Shown here: one piece after another, positions 1-8,018 of the stretch
How the letters are laid out: each line of letters begins with the position of its first letter
How positions within the stretch are numbered: the first letter of the stretch is position 1
Made by a program: the position numbers and the translations under genes
Virus record (IMG/VR): IMGVR_UViG_3300035035_000060
Location: 1 to 28,273 of that record
Length of the DNA stretch: 28,273 nt
Strand: one strand, 5' to 3'
From: a virus
Notes under the pieces: generated by a model
What the model was told of the DNA's origin: nothing
Seen by the model: the letters and a program-made list of their open reading frames with translations, nothing else
The model's database searches: none

Positions 1-53
1 GAAGGGGTTTGCAGTCGTACTGCATCTGGTAAAACTATGGTGGGTAGTTCCAC
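1..53 (-). CDS. 5' end of a gene running off the left edge, proline-containing protein
   Basis: A GTG codon at 53-51 shares its first base with the TAG stop of the upstream fibre gene (TAGTG). This is the same junction style that links many genes in this window. The frame stays open for 17 codons to the edge and begins (M)ELPTIVLPDAVRLQTP. Short proline-rich proteins after the fibre genes occur in marine cyanophages, but I do not recognise this one and assign no function. An ATG at 25-23 in another frame also stays open, so the frame is not certain. The call rests on the stop/start overlap and the absence of a stop. Confidence 0.4.
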   Translation of the reverse strand, partial: MELPTIVLPDAVRLQTP

Positions 54-1660
54 TAAGCTTTCATGATGAATGTAAGTGCATAGTAAGGTGATCTAGTATC
101 AATACTTACAGTATCTGAACCAGAAATGTTTACTGTATCTGTACCTGTACCTGAGAAACTAATTGTACTACTACCGTAGTTAAATCCAGAACCGATAACA
201 CCTGATCCACTAAGACTACAATTTCCTGAGACAGTAATACTAACAGTATCAGAACCAGAAATGCTAACTGTATCGGTTGCTGTGTTAGAACCACCTGTAG
301 CGTTTTGCGAGTAACTGTTACCAGCACCAACAATAAACCTATCTCTTAGATCTGGTGTACCATTATTACCGTCACATAAGTACCAACCAGAAGGAGCACT
401 TGTACTGTTGTACATAATTATCATACCGCTAACAAACGATACGATACCGGTTAATGCAGAACCGTCACCAGCAAAGGCTGTAGCTGTGCAAGTACCTGTA
501 ACTGTAAATCCTCCCGAAACTGTCTCTGCCTTTTTTTGGTTGTTGTGATATAACTCTACGGCTCCATCTTCATGAGCATCAAGATATTTTTTAGAGGTAG
601 TTCCTAAAAATATATCACTACCTTGAAGATAAGCGTCACCAGTACCAGCCCTTACTATCATATCATGATTATTTAGTGACTGTACAAAGTTGTTTCCACT
701 ACTATCGTGATAAATATTAAAATCATTACTAGCACCAAATTTTAATCTGTTTAAGTTAGTACCAGCACTTGAGCTATCACCAAATACAACATTAGATCCA
801 CCTATTGTTAAATTACCTGACATTGTACCGCCAGCAAGAGGTAACTTTGTAGCAATGCTGTTAGTTACAGTTGTAGAGAAGTTTGCATCATCACCTAAAG
901 CTGCTGCTAACTCGTTAAGAGTATTAAGAGCACCCGGAGCTGAGTCTACTAAGTTAGCTACTGCTGTATCTGTGTATGCAGTTGTCGCAACCTTTGTAGA
1001 GTTATCAGATGCAGATTGGGTGGTTGCAGTTACACCGTTAGCCAAAGAACCATTTACTGATGATAAAGTAGCTACTGTAAGATTTAAAGCTGCTACGTCT
1101 ACACCGTCTACTGTTCCTGAAACTGTGATGTTTCCTGTTACGTCAACACCAGCACCAACGTCTAAGTTGCCAGCTACGTCAACGTGTCCATCTGATTGAA
1201 CAGAAAGTCTGCTTGCATCGCTAGTGCTATCTCTAATATCAAAGACTCCACCATTTGTTTTTATTAAGTAATCTGGGTTTCCATCAGAATCAACAAAACT
1301 AACTTGTGGTTGAGTTCCATTAATAATTAAATTATTGTTACTTAAAGTTAATGATGCACCAGATATAGTACCAGTTGTAGCTATATTTTGCGATCCAAAA
1401 TCAGGAGCTATCTTAGTTCCAGCTATTGCAGCAGATGCGTTAATTTCTGCGTTAGTTAAAGTAGTACCTAATCTTCCTTTAATATTAGCAGCAGATACGT
1501 TTGCCATATCCTCTGCTGCTACTGGATGTCCTCCAGCAGTTGAGCCGTCATGTACAACAAGAGTTTCCTTGTCTGTATCTACTGTAACTTCACCCTCGGC
1601 TCCAGTAAAGCTACCATGTTGCGTGGTTGTACCACGTCTTAGTTTTAATAATTTTGCCAT
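53..1660 (-). CDS. Second tail fibre / receptor-binding protein with collar domain
   Basis: This 535-residue virion protein is probably a distal fibre or adhesin. Residues about 1-48 (KLRRGTTTQHGSFTGAEGE, then TLVVHDGSTAGG) resemble the N-terminal module of phage tropism-determinant proteins. The middle is low-complexity Ser/Thr/Asn beta-rich sequence with an ALNTLNELAAALGDDANF motif common in marine phage fibres. Residues about 411-447 (GWYLCDGNNGTPDLRDRF) are a phage tail-collar domain. The last 75 residues hold repeats of GSDTVSI and end in SPYYALTFIMK, a typical collar-protein ending. Its start overlaps the stop of the gp17-like gene by one base (TAATG), so the two fibres are probably translationally coupled. 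The role is inferred from domains and position; the receptor is unknown. Confidence 0.8.
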   Translation of the reverse strand: MAKLLKLRRGTTTQHGSFTGAEGEVTVDTDKETLVVHDGSTAGGHPVAAEDMANVSAANIKGRLGTTLTNAEINASAAIAGTKIAPDFGSQNIATTGTISGASLTLSNNNLIINGTQPQVSFVDSDGNPDYLIKTNGGVFDIRDSTSDASRLSVQSDGHVDVAGNLDVGAGVDVTGNITVSGTVDGVDVAALNLTVATLSSVNGSLANGVTATTQSASDNSTKVATTAYTDTAVANLVDSAPGALNTLNELAAALGDDANFSTTVTNSIATKLPLAGGTMSGNLTIGGSNVVFGDSSSAGTNLNRLKFGASNDFNIYHDSSGNNFVQSLNNHDMIVRAGTGDAYLQGSDIFLGTTSKKYLDAHEDGAVELYHNNQKKAETVSGGFTVTGTCTATAFAGDGSALTGIVSFVSGMIIMYNSTSAPSGWYLCDGNNGTPDLRDRFIVGAGNSYSQNATGGSNTATDTVSISGSDTVSITVSGNCSLSGSGVIGSGFNYGSSTISFSGTGTDTVNISGSDTVSIDTRSPYYALTFIMKA

Positions 1661-4281
1661 TAAATTGTTCCGAAGTCGAGTTGTAAGTTAGCACCATCTA
1701 TAGTACCTATGTTTGACATGTTGTTGTTTTGTCCATCTAACGCTCCACCTAGTTGTGGAGAAGTATCTTCAACAAGATTTGCTATTAAAGTAGATACATC
1801 TTTTCCATCTACAGTACCTGATATAATAATGTTTGCGTTTATTGTTTGATTACCAGTAAATGTGTTAGCACCTAGACTAGCTAAGTTACCAGTAGCTGTA
1901 ACACCACCTTGCCAAGATGAACCGTTATATACTCTAAGTTCGTTAGATGTTGTATCAAAGTATAGATCTCCTTGATCGAGACTAGAAGTAGGTGCAGAAC
2001 TTGCTATACGGTATGTATTAGCAAAGCTGTTTACATTACTTAGATTACTTGCAACTGTGTTTACATTAGCTATAGAACCAGCTACAGAGTTTATATTACT
2101 AGCATTAGATACTGCACTGTTTATGTTACTTTCATTACTGTTTACAGCATTAACATTAGAAATATTAGTTCCAACAGCATTAACGTTTGCAATGTTAGTT
2201 GCAACTGTATCTATTTCAGATGTGCCTTCAGTTAAATCAGAAGCAACAGTATTAATATTAGTTATATTGTCAGATACTGTTTTAATAGGATCATCCTTAA
2301 CTGTAATACTATTACCCATACCACTGTGGTTTGTGCAGTAGTATATGAAACTTGTTGGTTGTGACTCAGGTACTACAAGTTGGACTTTTGCACCAGCTTG
2401 TCCTTGAGTGCCAGTAACAGTAACACCAGTATTATAAGCACTACCTCCACTTGAGAAACGGAGCGGATGGTTTGCGTTTGAGTTGTCACTTACGTCGAAT
2501 GTATATGTCCAGCCTTTGTATAATGTTAGTGCAGGCTTATCTACACCATCAATAATAAATTTACCAGTAGCAGCTGTAACAGTAAAAGTAATCTCATCTT
2601 CTAACGCATCTGCAACTATATCAAGTGACCCGTTGGAGCTACCTGTAGAAACAGCGTTAGTAATTAGACCTAGATCTTCACTGTATGTTATAGCACCTGA
2701 TACAATAGCTACGTCATCAAGAACTGCTTGAGACGGTGTGATAATAGAAAACGCACTACCTGTATAAACTTGTAAGTTATCGTTAGAACTATCGAACCAT
2801 AAGTCACCTTCTTGTAAAGATGAACCATCGTTTCTTGTTGTAGGTTCACTAGAAGATATGATGTATATATCAGCAAAGTTATTTATATCAGCTACGTTTA
2901 CACCAGCTTGTACAATATTAGTTATGTTTTGTGCAACAGTATTAACTTGAGTAGCTATAGGTACTAATCTATGAAAACTGTATGTATGTAATGTAGATGT
3001 TGACTCTACCAAGAAACCAAAGTTCTGTGGTATAGCTGTAGGTACACCTGTAATAGTTACAGTGTTTCCTGTACCAGCACCGTTTGGTATAGTAACTGTT
3101 GTACCGCTAGGTGTTAGAGTAGCAGTTGTAGCTGCGATACTTAGTATAGCTGCCTGTCCTGTAGCTCCTTGTGGGTTAGTTGTTGGAAAGCTAGTTTGGT
3201 TTGCAATAGCTGTAAAACCACCAACCTCATCTATAAGGTCAATGATACGTGCATTGATAGCAGCTGTAGTAGCTACAAATGCGTCAGAGTTAGACCAAGT
3301 TTGTCCACTAGCTATAGTTTCAGAAGAGTCTTGTCTAAGGAATCTATCTTCGGCTTCTGTTTCTGTGTAGTATCTACCATCCAATGCACCGTTAGACAGT
3401 TCAGTTTCTGTAAAATACCTATTGTCTAATTGACCATTGTCTAATTCTGTTTCTGTGTAGTACTGATTATCTAATTGACCATTGTTTAGTTCGGTCTCTG
3501 TGTAGTATCTGTTATCTAAAGTTCCTGTTACTATTTCAGAATCAGTAACAGCATCAGCTTGTATATGTTCAGATCCAACAGCATTATCTTGTATATTATC
3601 TGCATCTATGCAGTCATTAGATAAATGCACATGGTCAATAGACCCATCTACATAGTGCTCAGAATTTATAACGTCATCTTGAATGTTATCGCCATCTATA
3701 ATGTCATTGGCTAGATGCTCATGATCTATACTAGCAGCAACATAATGTTCAGAGTTAATTACATCATCTTGTATGTTATCTCCGTCTATAATGTCGTTAG
3801 CTAAGTGTTCATGATCTATCGACCCAGCTACATAGTGTTCAGAGTTTATAACATCGTCAGCTATTTTATCAGCGTTTACAGAATCATTTTTTATATTACT
3901 TGTTTCTATAGCACTTGGTTCTATATCATACGACTGTATGAGATTAGGCACTTGCTCTTCTTGTGCTCTGTATAAAAGCTGTGTTATGTTATTATTTAAG
4001 TCAGCTGCTTTTACAGACGACCCCGGTGTAAAAACAGCCTTAGCTGCGTCAACACTGGTGTCACGATATATGCGGATAGTTCCGCTAAGTGGTATATTGC
4101 CTGATGTAAAAACTACATTACCACCACCTGTAGTAGTGTAGCTAGTAATATTGTAGTGTGTACTTGTTGTTTTAAGCACACCATCTACACGGACTTTGAC
4201 ATCAGATTCTTGATATGAAGGGAAAGAAAACTGCTTAGTTGCATTTCCATCCCCAGTGTGTTCTACGAATGTTGTTGCCAT
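1660..4281 (-). CDS. T7 gp17-like tail fibre with internal repeats and cupredoxin-like domain
   Basis: This 873-residue tail fibre is longer than T7 gp17 (about 550). Residues 1-110 form the T7 gp17 N-terminal tail-attachment domain ([20 protein letters not shown], then RIYRDTSVD and FTPGSSVKAADLN). Next come three 30-residue repeats (142-231), four 15-residue YYTETEL repeats (255-314), and a beta-rich region. A cupredoxin-like domain at about 562-661 has H605, C649, H652 and M655 as candidate copper ligands. A ten-residue NIxNVNxV repeat follows at about 671-752. A module around SSxPTxxxLxxGDLxFD occurs twice, at about 469-513 and 754-791. The gene shares one base with the stop of the gp16-like gene (TAATG). 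The family call is firm; copper binding is inference. Confidence 0.9.
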   Translation of the reverse strand: MATTFVEHTGDGNATKQFSFPSYQESDVKVRVDGVLKTTSTHYNITSYTTTGGGNVVFTSGNIPLSGTIRIYRDTSVDAAKAVFTPGSSVKAADLNNNITQLLYRAQEEQVPNLIQSYDIEPSAIETSNIKNDSVNADKIADDVINSEHYVAGSIDHEHLANDIIDGDNIQDDVINSEHYVAASIDHEHLANDIIDGDNIQDDVINSEHYVDGSIDHVHLSNDCIDADNIQDNAVGSEHIQADAVTDSEIVTGTLDNRYYTETELNNGQLDNQYYTETELDNGQLDNRYFTETELSNGALDGRYYTETEAEDRFLRQDSSETIASGQTWSNSDAFVATTAAINARIIDLIDEVGGFTAIANQTSFPTTNPQGATGQAAILSIAATTATLTPSGTTVTIPNGAGTGNTVTITGVPTAIPQNFGFLVESTSTLHTYSFHRLVPIATQVNTVAQNITNIVQAGVNVADINNFADIYIISSSEPTTRNDGSSLQEGDLWFDSSNDNLQVYTGSAFSIITPSQAVLDDVAIVSGAITYSEDLGLITNAVSTGSSNGSLDIVADALEDEITFTVTAATGKFIIDGVDKPALTLYKGWTYTFDVSDNSNANHPLRFSSGGSAYNTGVTVTGTQGQAGAKVQLVVPESQPTSFIYYCTNHSGMGNSITVKDDPIKTVSDNITNINTVASDLTEGTSEIDTVATNIANVNAVGTNISNVNAVNSNESNINSAVSNASNINSVAGSIANVNTVASNLSNVNSFANTYRIASSAPTSSLDQGDLYFDTTSNELRVYNGSSWQGGVTATGNLASLGANTFTGNQTINANIIISGTVDGKDVSTLIANLVEDTSPQLGGALDGQNNNMSNIGTIDGANLQLDFGTI
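2026..2271 (-). repeat. Ten-residue Asn-rich repeat in tail fibre
   Basis: Fibre residues 671-752 repeat a ten-residue unit close to (A/S)xNIxNVNxV about eight times, with one degenerate unit (LTEGTSEIDTV). Similar Asn/Val repeats occur in marine phage fibres and may form a trimeric shaft. The structure is inference. Confidence 0.75.
2299..2598 (-). other. Cupredoxin (plastocyanin-like) domain within the tail fibre gene
   Basis: Fibre residues about 562-661 show a cupredoxin-like pattern: LTLYKGWTYTFDVSD, then NHPLRFSS with H605, a beta-rich stretch, and FIYYCTNHSGMG with C649, H652 and M655. A His followed far downstream by Cys-x2-His-xn-Met is the type-1 copper ligand layout of plastocyanin-like proteins, although here only two residues separate His and Met. 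Comparable modules occur in marine phage structural proteins. Whether metal is bound cannot be told from the sequence. Confidence 0.6.
3340..3519 (-). repeat. Four 15-residue YYTETEL repeats in tail fibre
   Basis: Fibre residues 255-314 carry four units of LDN(R/Q)Y(Y/F)TETEL(N/D/S)NG(Q/A). The 45-base DNA period is visible. The fourth unit diverges at its end (TETEAEDR). The unit resembles YYTE-type modules seen in other phage fibres. Confidence 0.85.
3589..3858 (-). repeat. Three 30-residue tandem repeats in tail fibre
   Basis: Fibre residues 142-171, 172-201 and 202-231 are near-identical units of the form DDVINSEHYVxxSIDHEHL followed by ANDIIDGDNIQ. The period is exactly 90 bases. The third unit is the most divergent (VHLSNDCIDADNI), and a decayed partial unit (NAVGSEHIQ) follows. 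Such arrays change copy number easily by recombination. Confidence 0.9.
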
Positions 4282-7200
4282 TATTTATAAATTCGTTGTA
4301 GGACTTGAATTTCGGATTGGAATGTTTGTTTAGTTTTGGTTAGTCGCTTTGCTTTCTTTGCCCTCTCTTCTTCTTTTATCTCAGCTACCTTTGGTTGCTC
4401 TGCACTAACTTGCTGCCATGCTAATTTTCTAGCAGCTTGGAATATAGCATCTATCTGTTTATTATGATAGAAGTCCATAACCTCATACTCGGTTCTTTGT
4501 CCTGTAGAAATTAGTCTGTTCATTTCTGCAATAGATTCTTGTATCTTAGGATCTTCTGCAAGTCTATTTAGTCTAACTTCTAGGTTCTGATCTCCAATAG
4601 CTTTCTGAAATGCAGATCTAAGTCTAGGCTCATCTGTTAGGTTGTCACCCTCTGGAGAGTATAGAACTGACAATCTCATGTCATAACCACTGTTAAACAG
4701 TAGGGTTCTACCGGGACTTTGGCTTAGGTTAAACTGTATAGGGCTAAACATGTTAAATGCTCTAGTCATAAAGTCGTACGGCTTGACTGGCTGACCATTA
4801 AGTATATCATACTTGATTGGTAAGTCCTCGCCGGGTAAGCCTTCTGCGTATAGGTTTCTGTTTCTAAGAGAGTCAATCAAACCTGAGTTTAGTTCTCTCA
4901 TGTATGGTGTAAATAGTTTACCAAGCTCGTTACGTAGACCACCTAAAGGTATGGTGTTATTCATCAAGTTAGCTGCTATTCTTGCAGGCTGTCCGGGTTT
5001 TGCACCAAACAAGTCTACAAACGATTGTAAACCAGCAAGATAAGATTTACTTGTTACACCTTGAGCTAGTAGTAGAGATACCTTGAGTAGGTTATCTTTT
5101 GTCCACTCTTCACCCATAAGTAAACTAGCGTCACCTATATCAGCTATCATAGACATAACTTGGTTAAACGGTTCAAACGAATCGTAACCTACTTGTACCT
5201 CGCCTATTTTTATAGTTCTAGGTTTGTAGCCTGCATCCATCCAAACATTACGCTTTTGTCTATCTATTGGGCCGTTACCTGTCAGCTCTCCTGACATCCA
5301 TTTTTGTGCAGCCATAAATACTAGAGCAGAGCCCATCGCCAATCGGCCACGTTGTAGTGCCTTAGCGTTAGCAAGTTCTCTAGCATTAGTAATACCAAAC
5401 TTTGGCCCAAGCTCTGCAAAGGCTTCTGGTGTTGGTTTTGCAAATGCTATATCGTTAAACTCTTTGACTAAGAAGTTAAAACCGGGTGTAAATTTAGCTG
5501 TAAGTTTTAGACCGTTTACACCTGTACGTGCAAATAAAAAGAAAGGTCTAGCCCAAGGATTCTGTTGAAACACTGCGTTTAGGTTTCTAGAAAAACCACT
5601 AAGGTCTTGAGTTAGTGTTACTTCTTTACGTGCAAACTTTGTAGCTTCGTCAACTATATTACCATTTGCATCAAATATATCACGATAGAAAAAGTCCTCA
5701 AAGTCTCTTACAAGAGGAGCATCAATCTCAGTATATGAAGTTAACTTACCAGCATCTCTTACATCAAATGCAGATAGTAATGCTTTCTCACGCATCTTAG
5801 CTCTACCTAGTATGTATGCAAACGCATCGTCAGTAGCAGCCATGATTTTTGTAGAGTATCCTAAGAAACTCTTATCATTCAATGTACGTGCCATATTAGC
5901 CATACGAAATGCAGCCTTGTCGCCGGGTGTAGCACGGCCACTATTTTCTGCCCATCTACGTAATACTTCCCAGTTTTGATCTCCAGCTGTATACTCAGAG
6001 AATCTAGTTTTAACAGTTGATATCTCGCCTGACCAGTAAGAGTTTAGTCTTGTTTTAAATAACTCAAATGACTCTGGTATAGCTTCCATCATAGCGTTCA
6101 TAGATGCTAGCCCTGCACGTAAACCACGCACGTCTTTGGTAAATGGTAGTGACAATGCAGCACCTAAAGTTGTAGCCATAGGACGTAAGAATGTATGTGT
6201 GGCTGTACCGATGATAGCTCTAGCTGGTGTCTTAGGGCCAGATAGTATACTGTGTGTCATTACACCTTGTAGTTCTCTGACAAGAGCACCTGTCTGTTGT
6301 TTACCTTCGATCTCACCACCTCGTATCATTTTACGAGCCCACTGGTCAAAGTCATCTAGATTGTTTACAGTCTTCATAGATGAAAAGGCTTCAAACAATG
6401 CCATAAGCATTTCGCCATTTGGGTCTGTTTCGACTGATATATCTAGTATAGCCTGTATTGACTCACGTGTGTCAGCCATTTCTTGTGACAATGTCTTTTC
6501 TAGATATCTACGTTTGCCTGCACCTAGTTCTCTAAAGTTCTGTGATTTAATTATTCTAGCACGTTTAGCTTCTGTTAGTGCCACAAACATGGTGTCACGT
6601 ATAGCTTCTAATGGGCCATCAGTATCAGCTAGGTTTACAAAATCTTTTAGTTCTCTACCAGCAATACCTAAGTCACGTACTTGTTGTAAAAGTGTACCAA
6701 CAACCATGTCAGTAACAACAACATACTTACTTGTTATTGTGTCAACTTTATCTATGACATTACCATCTATATCTGTAATAGAGTATGTGTCAGTAGCTCT
6801 TAATATCTCTTCTAGATACTCTTCTGGAGACATATCAGCAGCATTTCTACCAGCTGTAATACGTTGATGTGCAGCTATAGAATCACCAAATGCTTCTACA
6901 AGTGTCTGTCTGTTTGTTTTAGCTTCTTCTATAAGTTCGTTATATCTGTTATTACTATATAATTTTTGTAATACTTCATCAACAACCTCTTCACTAAGAC
7001 CTGAGTTTTTAGCAGCACGCTCTCTTTGTACTGGTGTTATAACATTACCAGCCGCTCCTTCTTCAGAACCCCAGTCATTTTTTATTTTCTTTTGGTTTTC
7101 CCATACAATAAATGGGTCATCCTGTGATAAAGTTGCACCCTGATGTGTACCAGCCATAGGCTTGTTTTTAGCAGCTCTAAAGCCAGATTCACCTTCACGT

Positions 7201-8018
7201 AGTTCCTGTAAGCCTTTTGCTAGTGTCTCTTCATCAACACTTCTAGCTCTATTTTCTATCATGTCTTGCACTGACTTCTTACCTCTACCAAGAGCCATAG
7301 CAGCTCCATCAAAGAGAAGACCTATACCCATACCTTCTACAATGTTCTTCATCTTCATCATAATAGGATGGTCAGTTTCTTTTGTGCTAAGAGGTGTATC
7401 AATCCAACCATAGTGATCTCGCATCATACCTAATGCGTTTTCTGCATCAGATTCTTTTGACACTAGGTCAGATATAGCACCAATACCAGCTGCACGTACA
7501 AGACTAGGAGCACCTAGTAAAGCTTTTGCACCGGCTGCAATACCTAGAGGAGCACCAGCTGCGACTGCACCTTTTGCTGCTAGCACTGTTGCACCAGCCA
7601 TAGTACCAAAGTGTACTGTGCCTCTTAACATCTTACCCCACCATGTCTTTGTAACAATAGGATTAGAGTAAGATTTGAACGGATCCCACTCTGGTTCGTA
7701 GTACCCTTTTTCTTCACGCTCTTCTTGCATTTCGCCAGATAGAGCATCTGCTGTTCTTTCAGCAAATGTAGCTACAGACGTAGCTGTATCTTGAACACCA
7801 CCAGTTAAGGCAGACTGTAACTCTTTTGCTACAGCCTTGAAACCCCAGCTACCTTCTCCACGAGGATCTGTTAACTCTTCAGCTTCGTTTTGGATAGCCC
7901 TTTCTTCTTCAATAGCCTGTTCCTGTATGCGTTCTTCCTGTTCGACATTACCTTTGAGAGCATCATTAGCTTGGTCAAACGAGTCTTTTTCTTTGTTTTC
8001 TTCTTCGTATATAGGCAT
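4281..8018 (-). CDS. gp16-like internal virion (ejection) protein
   Basis: At 1245 residues this is the longest gene, close to T7 gp16 (1318). It sits directly after the gp15-like gene and before the fibre, as in T7. The T7 homologue is part of the ejected core that spans the cell envelope during DNA entry. Residues 1-60 are strongly charged and coiled-coil-like. Residues about 130-185 are Ala/Gly-rich and hydrophobic ([20 protein letters not shown]), possibly membrane-inserting. The C-terminus is basic ([17 protein letters not shown]). I see no lytic transglycosylase motif at the N-terminus, unlike T7 gp16. It starts with a one-base TAATG overlap at 8018. The assignment rests mainly on size, position and composition. 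Confidence 0.8.
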   Translation of the reverse strand: MPIYEEENKEKDSFDQANDALKGNVEQEERIQEQAIEEERAIQNEAEELTDPRGEGSWGFKAVAKELQSALTGGVQDTATSVATFAERTADALSGEMQEEREEKGYYEPEWDPFKSYSNPIVTKTWWGKMLRGTVHFGTMAGATVLAAKGAVAAGAPLGIAAGAKALLGAPSLVRAAGIGAISDLVSKESDAENALGMMRDHYGWIDTPLSTKETDHPIMMKMKNIVEGMGIGLLFDGAAMALGRGKKSVQDMIENRARSVDEETLAKGLQELREGESGFRAAKNKPMAGTHQGATLSQDDPFIVWENQKKIKNDWGSEEGAAGNVITPVQRERAAKNSGLSEEVVDEVLQKLYSNNRYNELIEEAKTNRQTLVEAFGDSIAAHQRITAGRNAADMSPEEYLEEILRATDTYSITDIDGNVIDKVDTITSKYVVVTDMVVGTLLQQVRDLGIAGRELKDFVNLADTDGPLEAIRDTMFVALTEAKRARIIKSQNFRELGAGKRRYLEKTLSQEMADTRESIQAILDISVETDPNGEMLMALFEAFSSMKTVNNLDDFDQWARKMIRGGEIEGKQQTGALVRELQGVMTHSILSGPKTPARAIIGTATHTFLRPMATTLGAALSLPFTKDVRGLRAGLASMNAMMEAIPESFELFKTRLNSYWSGEISTVKTRFSEYTAGDQNWEVLRRWAENSGRATPGDKAAFRMANMARTLNDKSFLGYSTKIMAATDDAFAYILGRAKMREKALLSAFDVRDAGKLTSYTEIDAPLVRDFEDFFYRDIFDANGNIVDEATKFARKEVTLTQDLSGFSRNLNAVFQQNPWARPFFLFARTGVNGLKLTAKFTPGFNFLVKEFNDIAFAKPTPEAFAELGPKFGITNARELANAKALQRGRLAMGSALVFMAAQKWMSGELTGNGPIDRQKRNVWMDAGYKPRTIKIGEVQVGYDSFEPFNQVMSMIADIGDASLLMGEEWTKDNLLKVSLLLAQGVTSKSYLAGLQSFVDLFGAKPGQPARIAANLMNNTIPLGGLRNELGKLFTPYMRELNSGLIDSLRNRNLYAEGLPGEDLPIKYDILNGQPVKPYDFMTRAFNMFSPIQFNLSQSPGRTLLFNSGYDMRLSVLYSPEGDNLTDEPRLRSAFQKAIGDQNLEVRLNRLAEDPKIQESIAEMNRLISTGQRTEYEVMDFYHNKQIDAIFQAARKLAWQQVSAEQPKVAEIKEEERAKKAKRLTKTKQTFQSEIQVLQRIYK

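Noticed and set aside
3340-3858. CRISPR array
   Set aside because: The periodic sequence is in frame, has no unique spacers and encodes protein repeats of the tail fibre.
6136-6867. Long plus-strand ORF (243 codons)
   Set aside because: It is the antisense shadow of the gp16-like gene, with unnatural Ser/Ile-rich composition and no recognisable domain.
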